Both the position numbers and the translations under genes were made by a program. The notes below the pieces were generated by a model. The model had not been told where the DNA came from and did no database searches. It saw only the letters and a program-made list of their open reading frames with translations. Of a stretch of 64,000 bases of DNA, positions 43,650-54,292 are shown in pieces. Each line of letters opens with the position of its first letter. The stretch's first letter is position 1. The stretch comes from RYN-428 sp035551995 (GTDB lineage: Bacteria > Planctomycetota > Phycisphaerae > Tepidisphaerales > Tepidisphaeraceae), in the NCBI GenBank assembly GCA_035551995.1, contig DASZME010000025.1:62001-126000 (forward strand), given 5' to 3'.

Positions 43650-44837
43650 TTACGCCACCATCCCATGCGGGTCGATGACGAACTTCTTCGCCGCGCCCTT
43701 GTCGAAATCCTTGTATCCCTTGGGGGCGTCGTCGAGGCTGATCGTGGTGACGCTCACCGCCTTGGCGATCTGAATCTTGTCATGCAGGATGCACTGCATC
43801 AGGGCCCGGTTGTACTTCATGACCGGGCACTGGCCGGTGTGGAAGGAATGGCTCTTGGCCCAACCGAGGCCGATGCGGATGCCGAGCATGCCGATCTTGG
43901 CGTTGTCGTCGATGCCGCCCGGATCGCCGGTGACGTAGAGGCCGGGGATGCCCAGCGATCCGCCGGCGCGGGTGATTTCCATGATCGAGTTCAGCACGGT
44001 GGCGGGACGTTCGATCTTGGCGTCTTTGCCTTGGCCATGCGCTTCGAACCCGACGCAATCGACGGCGCAATCGACTTCGGGAACGCCGACGATCTGCTCG
44101 ATCTGCTGGGCGAGGGAAGCGTCCTGGGTGAGGTCGATGGTTTCGCAGCCGAAGCTTCGGGCCTGTTTGAGACGGGCGGCGATCATGTCGCCGACGATGA
44201 CGACGGCCGCCCCAAGCAGATGACACGACGCCGCGCACGCCAGCCCGACCGGCCCCGCGCCCGCGACGTAAACGACCGATCCCGGCCCCACGCCCGCGGT
44301 GACGGCGCCGTGATATCCGGTCGGGAAGATGTCGGACAACAGAGTGAGGTCCTTGATCTTCGCCATCGCCTGGTCGGCGTCGGGAAACTTAAGCAGGTTC
44401 CAATCGGCATAGGGAACCATGACATACTCGGCCTGCCCGCCCACCCATCCGCCCATATCGACATATCCGTACGCGGCGCCGGGCCGGCTCGGATTGACGT
44501 TCAGGCAGATGCCGGTGCGCCCTTCCTTACAGTTCCGACAGCGCCCGCAGGCGATGTTAAACGGAACTGAAACGATGTCGCCGACGCTGATGAATTCGAC
44601 GTCGCGCCCGGCTTCGATCACCTGTCCGGTGATCTCGTGGCCGAGGATCAATCCGGAGGGCGCGGTGGTTCGGCCGCGCACCATGTGCTGATCGGACCCG
44701 CAGATGTTGGTGGAGATGATCTTCAGGATCACTCCGTGATTGCACTTGCGCTTCCCCAAAGCCAGTTTGGGAAAGTCGATGTTTTGAATCCCCACTTCTC
44801 CCGGCTTGATGTAAGCCACTCCTCGATTGTCCGCCAT
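43650..44837 (-). CDS. fdhA: Formaldehyde dehydrogenase, glutathione-independent (zinc ADH family)
   Basis: A 395-residue zinc-dependent dehydrogenase. The catalytic zinc site is shown by Cys46 in TNICGSDQHM and His67-Glu68 in ILGHEITG; the structural zinc by the four cysteines of ACGRCRNCKEGRTGICLN (97, 100, 103, 111). The cofactor loop is VAGAGPVGLAC (193-198). The long insert (YVDMGGWVGGQAEYVMVPYA, LLSDIFPTGYHGAVTAGVGP) is typical of the glutathione-independent formaldehyde dehydrogenase of Pseudomonas, a formaldehyde dismutase relative. It oxidises formaldehyde with bound NAD. ATG 44837 has GGAGG upstream. Confidence 0.9.
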   Translation of the reverse strand: MADNRGVAYIKPGEVGIQNIDFPKLALGKRKCNHGVILKIISTNICGSDQHMVRGRTTAPSGLILGHEITGQVIEAGRDVEFISVGDIVSVPFNIACGRCRNCKEGRTGICLNVNPSRPGAAYGYVDMGGWVGGQAEYVMVPYADWNLLKFPDADQAMAKIKDLTLLSDIFPTGYHGAVTAGVGPGSVVYVAGAGPVGLACAASCHLLGAAVVIVGDMIAARLKQARSFGCETIDLTQDASLAQQIEQIVGVPEVDCAVDCVGFEAHGQGKDAKIERPATVLNSIMEITRAGGSLGIPGLYVTGDPGGIDDNAKIGMLGIRIGLGWAKSHSFHTGQCPVMKYNRALMQCILHDKIQIAKAVSVTTISLDDAPKGYKDFDKGAAKKFVIDPHGMVA

Positions 44838-44990
44838 GACCTGTCCTCCGCGTGTGGTGTCTAACTCAGCGCGGCCGCGGTCGAACAAGCCGACTTGGAC
44901 GTCCCGGCTGCGCTTGGAAATGAACTTGTCGAAGAAAAACCTCTCCTTGGCCGATCCGACTCGCCCGTGGTCAACGCCAGAGGCGACGCT

Positions 44991-45704
44991 TCATACGGAA
45001 TTCGTTGCTTTGGGGGCGTCGGGCCGGACGTCCGGCATCGCCTCGGCGGCGCCTCGTGGAAGGAAAAGCGCCGTGTAAAACATCGCCGCCGCCGCGCCGC
45101 CGAAAATCGGGCCGACCCAATAGATCCAGTGGTCCTGCCACATGCCCGATACGAGCGCCGGACCGAACGATCGGGCGGGGTTCATCGATGCGCCCGTAAA
45201 GGGGCCGCCGACCACGATATCAATGACGATGATTAAGCCAATGAACAGCGACGGGAGTTTTTGGGCCCGCATATCGACCGCCGTTCCGAAGATGACAAAG
45301 ACGAGGAAAAAGGTAAGAACCGCTTCAATGACGACGCCTTGCAGCGCGGAAATGTGGTTGAGGTGCGTGACGCCCGCCGCCGCCGCTTGAGGTCCAAGCA
45401 AAGCGCGCAGCGCGAGTGCCGCCACCACGGCGGCGGCTAATTGCGAAAGGACATACAAAATGGCGTCGGGGAGTTTTATCTTGCCGCTGACAAAAAGGGC
45501 GGTGGTGACGGCGGGGTTGATGTGAGCCCCGGATACATGGCCGATGGCGGCGACGATGACCGCCACCGCCAATCCAAACGCCAGCGCGATCGCCAGCAAC
45601 CCGCCGCTCCCGGCGATGCTGACTGAGCTGATCGACCCGACTCCGATAAAAATGAGAAGAAAAGTGCCGACGAACTCCGAGGCGCACAATCGCACTTTAT
45701 TCAC
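44991..45704 (-). CDS. Aquaporin / glycerol facilitator (MIP family)
   Basis: A 237-residue channel with six helices and both half-helix motifs: GAHINPAVT (Asn63-Pro-Ala) and TGASMNPARSFGPAL (Asn175-Pro-Ala). The residue after the second motif is Arg, as required for the selectivity filter. The start is GTG 45704, with GGAGG 4 bases upstream. The short loop lengths favour a water-type rather than a GlpF-type channel, but this is not decisive. fdhA follows 153 bases downstream on the same strand. Confidence 0.92.
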   Translation of the reverse strand: MNKVRLCASEFVGTFLLIFIGVGSISSVSIAGSGGLLAIALAFGLAVAVIVAAIGHVSGAHINPAVTTALFVSGKIKLPDAILYVLSQLAAAVVAALALRALLGPQAAAAGVTHLNHISALQGVVIEAVLTFFLVFVIFGTAVDMRAQKLPSLFIGLIIVIDIVVGGPFTGASMNPARSFGPALVSGMWQDHWIYWVGPIFGGAAAAMFYTALFLPRGAAEAMPDVRPDAPKATNSV

Positions 45705-46055
45705 GAGTCCTCCACTGAAATGAAGTTGCCGATCCCCTTCGTAGCAAGGGGCGATCAATCGGCAGATCCTCCGGCCGCCGGTTTCAGCTTAACAGTGGAG
45801 CTTGCAAACGCAAAACATTTTTCCCGTAATGGCCGCACAACCGGTTCGACGAGCGGTTGAAAAAGTTTTGAAAGCCGTAGAGAGGAGGCTTTGAGGCTGG
45901 CCAACATGGAGGGCTGCGCATTCCGCGGTCTTTTGCTTATCGATTCGTTCGAGGCCCGCCGTTCGCGCCGCGTGTGGTCAAGTGCTCCTTGCCACCTCCT
46001 TCATCACGATTTAGTATAATGGCGTCACGGGGTGTGATTGGCGCCAGGAGATACT
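45705..46055. other. Intergenic region between divergent genes
   Basis: No supported gene or strong repeat seen. It separates the aquaporin gene (minus) from the cytochrome gene (plus) and should contain both promoters. Confidence 0.5.
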
Positions 46056-47192
46056 ATGTTGCGTAAGCTCGTCATCGGGTTGGGTCTGGTCATTCTCGGC
46101 TCTACGCCGCTGTATGCACGGCAAGGAACGGTGGTCACGAAGGACGGGCACAGCTACGAGGGCGACGTCGTCGAGCAGGGCGATTTGGTGGAAATTTCCG
46201 GCGTGGCCGGGCTTCCCGGCCCCGTGAAGATGAACAAGGGAAACGTCGCGTCGATCAACTATCCGGACAAAGTCAGCGACGAAGTTCACGCGGCGTTAAA
46301 GAAACTCGACGCCAGGGACGTGAACACCCGCATCTCGCTGGCCAAGGCCGCGATGCAGGCGCATGCGTACGAAGCCGCCCGCGACGCGCTAAACGAAGCG
46401 GCGGCGATCGAGCCGAAAAATCGCGAGGTGTCGGAGCTGATGCTGCAGCTTGGGCCGCACCTTCCCGCCCCCGCCACCCGCCCGATGACCGTGCCGGCCA
46501 CGCTCCCCGCCAGCTCCGAAAAGCAGCCTGTCGCCGCCGTCGCCAGGCGCCAGGTCACGCCCGCCGAGATCAACGTCATTCGCCAGTGCGAATGGCGCGG
46601 CGAGGATGATCCCTCGGTGAAAATACAGATCAAGGCCGACGCCAAGAAAAGATTCCTCGAAGGATATCCGGACCTCACGCTCGCCGAGTTCTCCAGGATG
46701 ACCCCCAATCAGCAAGCGGTCCTCATGCTGAGCAAGGGATCGCCGGCGGTGGCCAGCGGCGTTCAGATTTCGACCGACCCGGCGTCGGTCGCCGAGTTCA
46801 AAAAATCGGTGAATCCGATCGTGCTGCACAGTTGCGGCACATGCCACAACGGCGGCAAAGCGGGGTCCTTTTCGCTTGTCCCGGCGCTGAACAACGCGGG
46901 GATCTACACGAATTTCCTTACGCTTCAGCAGTACACCGCCGCCGGCGGCCCGATGGTGGATCGCGTGAATCCGGACGCGTCGATGTTGCTGCAATATCTT
47001 TTGGATCCGACATTGACGACAACACCGCATCCCCAGGTGAAGGATTTCAAGCCGGCCGTTCGCACCAAGACCGATCCGCGTTATCTGCAGGTGCTTCATT
47101 GGATTCAGAGCCTGAATCCGATCGTGCCGCATTACGGGATCGATCTGACCCGCGAGACGCCCGCTCCGGGCAAGGCCGAGTCCGGGAAATAA
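46056..47192 (+). CDS. Secreted protein with C-terminal cytochrome c domain
   Basis: A 378-residue exported protein: signal peptide (1-22, ending LYARQ), a small beta domain with VVTKDGHSYEGDVVEQGDLV that resembles planctomycete sensor or scaffold modules, a helical part, a Pro/Ala-rich linker, then a domain with the haem motif HSCGTCHNGGKAG (Cys260, Cys263, His264) and VDRVNPDASMLLQYLLDPTL. The last part matches the planctomycete cytochrome c-like region (PSCyt type), where the sixth ligand is unknown. AGGAGA lies 5 bases before ATG 46056. It may take part in surface electron transfer. Confidence 0.82.
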   Translation: MLRKLVIGLGLVILGSTPLYARQGTVVTKDGHSYEGDVVEQGDLVEISGVAGLPGPVKMNKGNVASINYPDKVSDEVHAALKKLDARDVNTRISLAKAAMQAHAYEAARDALNEAAAIEPKNREVSELMLQLGPHLPAPATRPMTVPATLPASSEKQPVAAVARRQVTPAEINVIRQCEWRGEDDPSVKIQIKADAKKRFLEGYPDLTLAEFSRMTPNQQAVLMLSKGSPAVASGVQISTDPASVAEFKKSVNPIVLHSCGTCHNGGKAGSFSLVPALNNAGIYTNFLTLQQYTAAGGPMVDRVNPDASMLLQYLLDPTLTTTPHPQVKDFKPAVRTKTDPRYLQVLHWIQSLNPIVPHYGIDLTRETPAPGKAESGK

Positions 47193-47205
47193 AATCGAGC
47201 AATGT

Positions 47206-47682
47206 ATGTCGCCCGCCCACCTCTTCACGATTGTGCTGTTGATCACCGGCGCGGCGGCGGCGAGCGAATTTTTTCTGCGGAAAGTCTATCGCAAACGGCT
47301 GCAAAAAGTCGCCGACGAATGGGGGATGAGTTATAGCCCGCTCGATCAGCTTCGGCTCACGCCGCGCGTGGCTCGGAATTTTCCGGTCGCCGGGGCGGCC
47401 AACATCCGCGTGGTGGATTTGATCTACGGCAGCGACTGCGACGAATACCGTTACGTCTTCACGGCCGAATACACGGCCGGCGTGGTATCGGGAAAGCATC
47501 GCGTCCTGCGCGCCGGGACGTTTAGCGAGCCGCGCGATCGCACTGGATCGGGCGGCGAACCGCTGATCTCACTGGCGTCGAAGAATCTGCCGCTGATCGA
47601 ACAATACCGCACGCTTTCCCCTCGCGAAAGGGCAGTCGAACGCTCGATGGGTTCCTCTCAGGCCTCCGATGGGCCGCGTTAA
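47206..47682 (+). CDS. Membrane-anchored protein, unknown function
   Basis: A 158-residue protein with an N-terminal helix (FTIVLLITGAAAASEFFL, residues 7-24) and a soluble part with RKRLQKVADEWGMSYSPLDQ, RNFPVAGAANIRVVDLIYGS and CDEYRYVFTAEYTAGVVSGK. This resembles small planctomycete proteins whose soluble part begins 'lA....m.ys..D...l', but I know no function. It follows the cytochrome gene by 13 bases, so the two are probably co-transcribed. Confidence 0.72.
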   Translation: MSPAHLFTIVLLITGAAAASEFFLRKVYRKRLQKVADEWGMSYSPLDQLRLTPRVARNFPVAGAANIRVVDLIYGSDCDEYRYVFTAEYTAGVVSGKHRVLRAGTFSEPRDRTGSGGEPLISLASKNLPLIEQYRTLSPRERAVERSMGSSQASDGPR

Positions 47683-47731
47683 AATGAGAGAAATCACGGC
47701 TTGCCGCGGAGAGGCTCGAGCTATCGGCCGT

Positions 47732-48538
47732 CTATGAAACCCCTTCTTTCATCAGCGCCGCGAAATGCGTAGACCAATATTCTTCCGCCCGCGTCCGCCG
47801 GCGATTGAGCATCTTGAGAAACTCTTCGATCATAATTTGCTCGGCTTCCAGCGGGCGGGCATCGAGCTTCACCGGCACGCGAATCACCCGGCCCTGACGA
47901 AGAATCTCGAAATGAACCGTTGCGCCGGCGCCCATCCCCTTCACCGCGCCGGCGAACTCCGCGGACGTGTGTAGCGTTACGTCCGGTCGATCCAAAATGG
48001 CGAGGATGACGTCGCCGTCGAGCAGCGTTCTCGCGCCGGGGAAACCAGGCATTCGGTCCGTTACGACCACGCGGGTATTGGTTCCCGCCCGATCGTCCGC
48101 GCCGGCGTCGCTGAAACTCAGCGTGATCTCCTCCATGTGGATGCCCAGAAAACCGTCGGCGGGATTATTCGGATAGACGTCGCCGGAAAGGAAAACCTGC
48201 GTCACGATCTGCCGCAGAACCGTCGCCTGGGCGGGAACCACCGGCCTGCTTTCTTCGACCGCTTTTTGCAGCAAGGGCAGCGCATCGGCGGAGAGGCTCA
48301 TCAGCCGGGTCAGCGCCTCGGATCGAACGGCCCAGTCGGAGTTCGCCAGTTGGACGAATGATTTCTTGATCGACGCCAGGTCTTGCGGAACGGGGGGCGC
48401 CGTGGGCTGGGTGGTCGGTTTTGTAGGCGCCGGCGGCGCATCGGGCGCGGCACCCGCGCAAACAGCCGCCGTTAGCCCAGTCGCAATTGCGCCCACGGCG
48501 AGACGCGTCGCGATCCGATTTGACAATCGTAGTTTCAT
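47732..48538 (-). CDS. Secreted PDZ-domain protein
   Basis: A 268-residue protein with a signal peptide (1-31), a Pro/Thr linker, a helical HEAT-like part (SFVQLANSDWAVRSEALTRL, then LSADALPLLQKAVEESRPVV) and a PDZ-like domain (GFLGIHMEEITLSFS, then RMPGFPGARTLLDGDVILAI, TSAEFAGAVKGMGAGATVHF). There is no protease domain, so it is probably a substrate- or partner-binding protein in the periplasm. ATG 48538 gives the signal peptide directly. The phosphotransferase gene ends 17 bases upstream, so they may form an operon. Confidence 0.8.
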   Translation of the reverse strand: MKLRLSNRIATRLAVGAIATGLTAAVCAGAAPDAPPAPTKPTTQPTAPPVPQDLASIKKSFVQLANSDWAVRSEALTRLMSLSADALPLLQKAVEESRPVVPAQATVLRQIVTQVFLSGDVYPNNPADGFLGIHMEEITLSFSDAGADDRAGTNTRVVVTDRMPGFPGARTLLDGDVILAILDRPDVTLHTSAEFAGAVKGMGAGATVHFEILRQGRVIRVPVKLDARPLEAEQIMIEEFLKMLNRRRTRAEEYWSTHFAALMKEGVS

Positions 48539-48555
48539 CGGTTGCTTTTTCGGCC

Positions 48556-49638
48556 CTATCCGGCGGCGAGGTCCACAAGCTTGTCGGCCGAGCGCTGCAT
48601 CCATGCGATCTTCCGCTGCACCATCCCGAGAAACGCCATCCCCTCCATCTTTCCGAAAAATCCTGTCGCCGCGATCGGAAATACCGCCTCGGCGATCAAC
48701 GCTTCGATCATCAGCCAGGGAATGGTGCGAATCTCGGCTTCCGACAAGAGCATCACTTCATCGTAGCCGCGCAAAAAGCGTTTGTAGCGGCTTTCGTCCA
48801 GATATTCCGGCCACTTGGAAATGTCTTCGTCGCCGCCGATGATCGAAAACTGCAACGCGCCGTTTGCCGCGTCGATAATCCGCGGAAGCAATCGCGATGA
48901 ATCGTAATCGATGACCGCCACCACATGGTTGTCGCGAAAAAGCATATTTCCCGGATGCCAGTCGGCATGCACAATTTGCTTGGGCCACCCGTCCAGTCCT
49001 TGGGCATCGGCCATCTGAACCGCATGGCGATAGCTGTCGAGTAAATATTGCAGCAGCGGCCCGGCGGCTGTGTCGGCGCCTTGCAGGCTGTTGGGAATCT
49101 GCTTGAGGCCATGTTCGACGGCGGGGGCGCCATGATAGCTGCCCCCGGCGGGCTGCCATTCCGATCGAAAATCCTGCAATAACTTATGATAGAGCGAAAG
49201 AATTCGCCCGCTGTCGAACGTCGCCTCGAGCGTCTGGGGATAATTTTGGCCCGGGATATATTCAAATAATTCGTAGACGGTATTCCGCCACTGGAGCATC
49301 GAATTATTGTTTTTCTTGGTGCCGACCAGGTGCGGCAGCGGGAATTGCTTGGCCGCCAGATAAAGCTGGATGGCATGGCTGAAGGCAACCTTATACGGAT
49401 CGTCTTTTCCGCGAGCGCGTCGTTTGAGAAGGAATTTTCCTTGTTCGCTGACGATCAACAACTTGGGCGCTTTGCGCGAGCCGCGCGGATAATCGACGAT
49501 GGAATCGATTACCCCGATGTCGAAGTGAGACATGACGATCGCGAGTTCTTCGGCCGAGAAAGTCTCCCGCTGCCCGGTGTTCCGGGACTGCCCGGTGCCA
49601 GACTCGCTGGCGTTGCTAGGAGATGCTCCAGGTTGCAT
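48556..49638 (-). CDS. Aminoglycoside-phosphotransferase-fold kinase
   Basis: A 360-residue protein of the APH/choline-kinase fold. The N-lobe has LLIVSEQGKFLLKRRARGKD (ATP-binding Lys), the hinge YELFEYIPGQNYPQT, and the catalytic loop IVHADWHPGNMLFRDN (HxDxxxxN) followed by VVAVIDYDSSRLLPR. The arrangement resembles CotS/HomSer kinase-type small-molecule kinases in which the substrate is unknown. The first 40 residues (Ser/Gly-rich) may be upstream of the true start; ATG 49533 (MSHFDIG) is an alternative. Confidence 0.8.
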   Translation of the reverse strand: MQPGASPSNASESGTGQSRNTGQRETFSAEELAIVMSHFDIGVIDSIVDYPRGSRKAPKLLIVSEQGKFLLKRRARGKDDPYKVAFSHAIQLYLAAKQFPLPHLVGTKKNNNSMLQWRNTVYELFEYIPGQNYPQTLEATFDSGRILSLYHKLLQDFRSEWQPAGGSYHGAPAVEHGLKQIPNSLQGADTAAGPLLQYLLDSYRHAVQMADAQGLDGWPKQIVHADWHPGNMLFRDNHVVAVIDYDSSRLLPRIIDAANGALQFSIIGGDEDISKWPEYLDESRYKRFLRGYDEVMLLSEAEIRTIPWLMIEALIAEAVFPIAATGFFGKMEGMAFLGMVQRKIAWMQRSADKLVDLAAG

Positions 49639-49822
49639 GTGAAGTGGCCCAAACCCGCCGTGCGATCCATGCGGATCAGACCGGCGTCCATCGCGACGTC
49701 AGACGACATATCATAATGCACTGGCGGGGGGCGTCAATTTATGAAAATAGCCGAAACGGCTCCTTCCCCTGCCGGCGCAGCTTTTTCGCGCGCATTGCAC
49801 ATTTTTTGTTGGCGGCGCAACG

Positions 49823-50233
49823 CTATTTCGACAGAAATGTCGCGAGGCGCCGCGCGAGTTTTTCGCGGTCTCTCATCTGGCATTCCCAAATTACCAGCAC
49901 CGACCATCCTGCCGATCGAAGCTGGCGCATCGTCCGGCGATCGCGCGCGGCGTTTCTTGTCCGCTTGGCGTTCCAAAACTCGGCGTTGTTCACCGGCGCG
50001 GTGCTCCCGTGCCGGCAGGTGTGCATGTGCCAAAAGCAGCCGTTGACGTTGATGATCTTCCTTAAGCGCGGCAGAACGACATCCGGCGTTCCCGGAAGAT
50101 CGCGCCGGTGCAGCCGAAACCGATACCCCAGCGCGTTAACCAATCGCCGGACGGCGATCTCCGGCCGCGTATCGCGCGAACGCACCGCCGCCATGAGCCG
50201 GGATCGCTGTGTCTGTGTGAGCCGCTCGCTCAT
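49823..50233 (-). CDS. vsr: Very short patch repair endonuclease Vsr
   Basis: A 136-residue nuclease that nicks next to T:G mismatches left by deamination of 5-methylcytosine. Diagnostic parts: DTRPEIAVRRLVNALGYRFR (Glu25), LPGTPDVVLPRLRKIINVNG (catalytic Asp51) and FWHMHTCRHGS (His69, His71, zinc Cys73), then FWNAKRTRNAARDRR. Length is normal. The start overlaps the stop of the cytosine methyltransferase by 4 bases, the usual dcm-vsr coupling. No immunity or restriction nuclease gene is nearby. Confidence 0.94.
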   Translation of the reverse strand: MSERLTQTQRSRLMAAVRSRDTRPEIAVRRLVNALGYRFRLHRRDLPGTPDVVLPRLRKIINVNGCFWHMHTCRHGSTAPVNNAEFWNAKRTRNAARDRRTMRQLRSAGWSVLVIWECQMRDREKLARRLATFLSK

Positions 50234-51363
50234 GGAAGTGAAAGCGCGATCGGCGTGAGGTAATGCTCGGCGATCCAGCCCACCGCCGGCACGCAGACGG
50301 CATCGCCAAAACCGAATAACGCCTGATTGAGCCCGACGTTGATTACATAATCATCGCCCACGCCTTGCAGGCGGGCGCACTCGCGAGCCGTGAGCAGTCG
50401 CACGCGATACGCGCCACGACCCGCCTTAAAAAGAATCTGGCGCCCGCTTCCGCCGCGTGGCGTCCGGAGACAACCGGCGATTCCATCCGTGCGAAGCTCG
50501 GCCATGCTGCGGCCTTTGCGCACCCTGCGAAACGCCGTCGCGTATTGAAAGGCCGGCCGCTCGATCATTCGCCGGGCGATCGCCAGATGCTTCTCGCTCA
50601 GTTGGCCAAAAAAATATTCCGCGCGCCGGCCGTTCCACCACTGCGAATCGTCGTCGGGAAGATCCTCGATAATATCCTTGAGCCGCAAATCCGATCGGGG
50701 AAGCGAAGGCAGCTCGCGAATATCCCAGCGAATGTTTCGGCGAGCGTTGATGAAAGCGCATAGCGCATCGGGCCGCGCGTCGCCGCTCGTCGCCAACACT
50801 GTGCGATCGCCCCGCGCGCCGGACATCTGCGCCACCACAAACAATCGCGCCCGACTTTGCGGCGCCCAATGCGATGCGTTGAGGATGAACGCATCGACGG
50901 CATATCCCAGGTCGTTCAGGGCAAGCAACGCCGTTTCCAAATCCTTGCCGGCTCGAGACTGCAAAAATCCGACGACGTTTTCGAGCATGACGATCGCGGG
51001 CCGCTTCGATCCCAAATCCTTCAATATCTGAATGAGCCCCCAGAAGGCCGAAGATTCCTTTCCGCCGAGGCCCGCCCCGGCGCCGGCGATCGACAGATCG
51101 TTGCAGGGGAAGGAAGCCGTGAATAAATCGCAGGACGGAATGTCGGCGGGATTCAGGTGATGGATGTCGCCGAGCGTGAAATGGTCGGCGCCGAAATTCG
51201 CCGCGTACATTTCAAGTTTGTCGGGGTCGATGTCGTTGGAAAACAGAACCTTCCAGCCATTTTGTTCCAGGGCAAGTTTGACCAATCCGATACCGGCAAA
51301 AAATTCCGCCGCTCGCAAAGGCCGCGCGAGGGATTGCTTGACGAGCGGATCGGGCGCCAACAT
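50230..51363 (-). CDS. dcm: DNA (cytosine-5) methyltransferase
   Basis: A 377-residue C5 methyltransferase. Motif I is EFFAGIGLVKLAL (near residue 20), motif IV FTASFPCNDLSIAG with catalytic Cys87, motif VI IVMLENVVGFLQSR, motif VIII APQSRARLFVVA, and the C-terminal LTARECARLQG and NQALFGFGDAV of motifs IX-X. The target recognition region is between about 200 and 310. ATG 51363 was chosen; the frame is open a further 20 codons. It is coupled to vsr; no cognate restriction enzyme is visible. Copy E of the hairpin repeat lies about 100 bases upstream. Confidence 0.94.
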   Translation of the reverse strand: MLAPDPLVKQSLARPLRAAEFFAGIGLVKLALEQNGWKVLFSNDIDPDKLEMYAANFGADHFTLGDIHHLNPADIPSCDLFTASFPCNDLSIAGAGAGLGGKESSAFWGLIQILKDLGSKRPAIVMLENVVGFLQSRAGKDLETALLALNDLGYAVDAFILNASHWAPQSRARLFVVAQMSGARGDRTVLATSGDARPDALCAFINARRNIRWDIRELPSLPRSDLRLKDIIEDLPDDDSQWWNGRRAEYFFGQLSEKHLAIARRMIERPAFQYATAFRRVRKGRSMAELRTDGIAGCLRTPRGGSGRQILFKAGRGAYRVRLLTARECARLQGVGDDYVINVGLNQALFGFGDAVCVPAVGWIAEHYLTPIALSLP

Positions 51364-51460
51364 GGAAGCGGGCAAGCGACTCCTTTTTGAATCGGAGCAT
51401 GATACCCAAGCGTCGGCAAACACAAAATCAGACCCTGAGTCGCGCCGATAGCCGATGAAA

Positions 51461-51552
51461 AAAGCAACGCCTTCCGCGTTTATTGCAGCGGCCCGCTTGC
51501 GCGGCGTTTTTCGCGCCCAAGTCTCTCTACACCACGAGGAGAAATGGGCTCA
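51461..51552 (+). repeat. Hairpin repeat, copy E (about 92 bp, degenerate)
   Basis: CGCCTTCCGCGTTTATTGCA, GCGGCCCGCTTGCGCGGCGT followed by TTTTCGCG, then the tail CACGAGGAGAAATGGGCT. Core and ends are recognisable but the stem is altered (GCCCGC/GCGCGG). It lies between dcm and glcD, both transcribed away to the left, so it is the one copy not pointing at a gene start. Confidence 0.65.
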
Positions 51553-51607
51553 GCGATGCACGTCGTTTTCTACTTTTTGCGGTCGAGGGGCGCGAGCCGC
51601 GGGTCGG

Positions 51608-53053
<1,446 letters not shown>

Positions 53054-53195
53054 GAAATAATTGTCGGTCGGGGTAGGCCGCAAGTCACGCCGTCAGATCG
53101 GTTTTTGTATTACTGGCGCCTGGCCTGTATTTTCGATAGGCGGCCACAGAAAATACGTCCCCGAATTCAGCACATGTTGAAACAGGAAGGACGGT

Positions 53196-54251
53196 TTACG
53201 AAACACCCAATCTCTGCCGGATGTAATCCGCTCGTGCCGCTCGGCGTACGTCCCCTTCGAGCTTGCGGCCCTGGATTTTTTGCAAATGGGCCGGCTGTGT
53301 CAGCAGGAACAATTCGTTCACTGTCCGCAAGTCGATATCCTTCACCCGCCCCAGGTGAACGCCCATCCGTAGATGACTTAGCAACTGCAGTGTCTCATCG
53401 CTCGCGATCAATCGGGCGGAACGCAGGATTCCCAGCGCCCGGCCGACCTTGTCGTCCAGCTGTACCGTGCGATCATCCCGCATCGTCCGGCGGGCGTGTT
53501 GCTCGTATTCGATGATCTTGGGAATCACCAGGTGCTTGAAATCGCTGATGATGTCGTCTTCGGTTTTGCCGAGCGTGGTTTGATTGCTGATTTGATAGAA
53601 GTCGCCGGTGGCTTCGGTCCCTTCGCCATAGAGGCCGCGGACGGCCAATCGCATGTCCTTGGCGGCACGGAAAACTTTTTCGATTTCACCGGTCAATTTC
53701 AACGCGGGAAGATGAAGCATGACGCTGACGCGGATGCCGGTGCCGACATTGGTAGGGCAGGCGGTCAGGTAGCCAAAACGGGGGTGAAACGCCCAGTCCA
53801 GGCTCGATTCGAGCTTGTCGTCGATCTTGTTGATTTGCTCCCACGCCTCTTCCAGTTGCAGGCCGCTGCGGAGAACCTGGATGCGAAGATGGTCTTCCTC
53901 GTTGACCATGATCGAAAGCGTTTCATTTTCGGCGACGGCCACGCCGCGAGCGCCCTCGGCGGCGGCGTGAGGCTTGCTGATCAGGTGCCGCTCGACCAAT
54001 AATTGCCGGTCTACCTCCGGCGCCTGTTCAAGATCGACGTACATCACCTGCGACGCCAATCGAGCGGCGAGGATGGTATCGCGGACCTTGAATTCCAGCG
54101 CCTGGCGCTGCGGGCGGGAGCATCGCGACAAAAACGGAAAGCCGGCGACGTTTCGCGCCAGGCGAATGCGCGACGAGATAACGATTTCGCTCATCGGCCC
54201 GCTTCCGCGAAGCCACTCGCCGGCATGATTGGTCAGGTCGCTGAGTTTCAT
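53196..54251 (-). CDS. mcsB: Protein arginine kinase McsB
   Basis: A 351-residue phosphagen-kinase-fold enzyme that phosphorylates arginines and marks proteins for ClpCP. Diagnostic blocks are VISSRIRLARNVAGFPF (near residue 26), ISKPHAAAEGARGVAV, LSIMVNEEDHLRIQVLRSGL (the NEED motif), LTACPTNVGTGIRVSVMLHL (Cys and Asn of the active site) and RGLYGEGTEATGDFYQISNQ. It sits 41 bases after mcsA on the same strand. ctsR and clpC, which accompany this pair in Firmicutes, are absent here. Confidence 0.95.
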   Translation of the reverse strand: MKLSDLTNHAGEWLRGSGPMSEIVISSRIRLARNVAGFPFLSRCSRPQRQALEFKVRDTILAARLASQVMYVDLEQAPEVDRQLLVERHLISKPHAAAEGARGVAVAENETLSIMVNEEDHLRIQVLRSGLQLEEAWEQINKIDDKLESSLDWAFHPRFGYLTACPTNVGTGIRVSVMLHLPALKLTGEIEKVFRAAKDMRLAVRGLYGEGTEATGDFYQISNQTTLGKTEDDIISDFKHLVIPKIIEYEQHARRTMRDDRTVQLDDKVGRALGILRSARLIASDETLQLLSHLRMGVHLGRVKDIDLRTVNELFLLTQPAHLQKIQGRKLEGDVRRAARADYIRQRLGVS

Positions 54252-54292
54252 AGAATATTGCTTTTCACGCCGCGAATAACGACTGGGCCACC

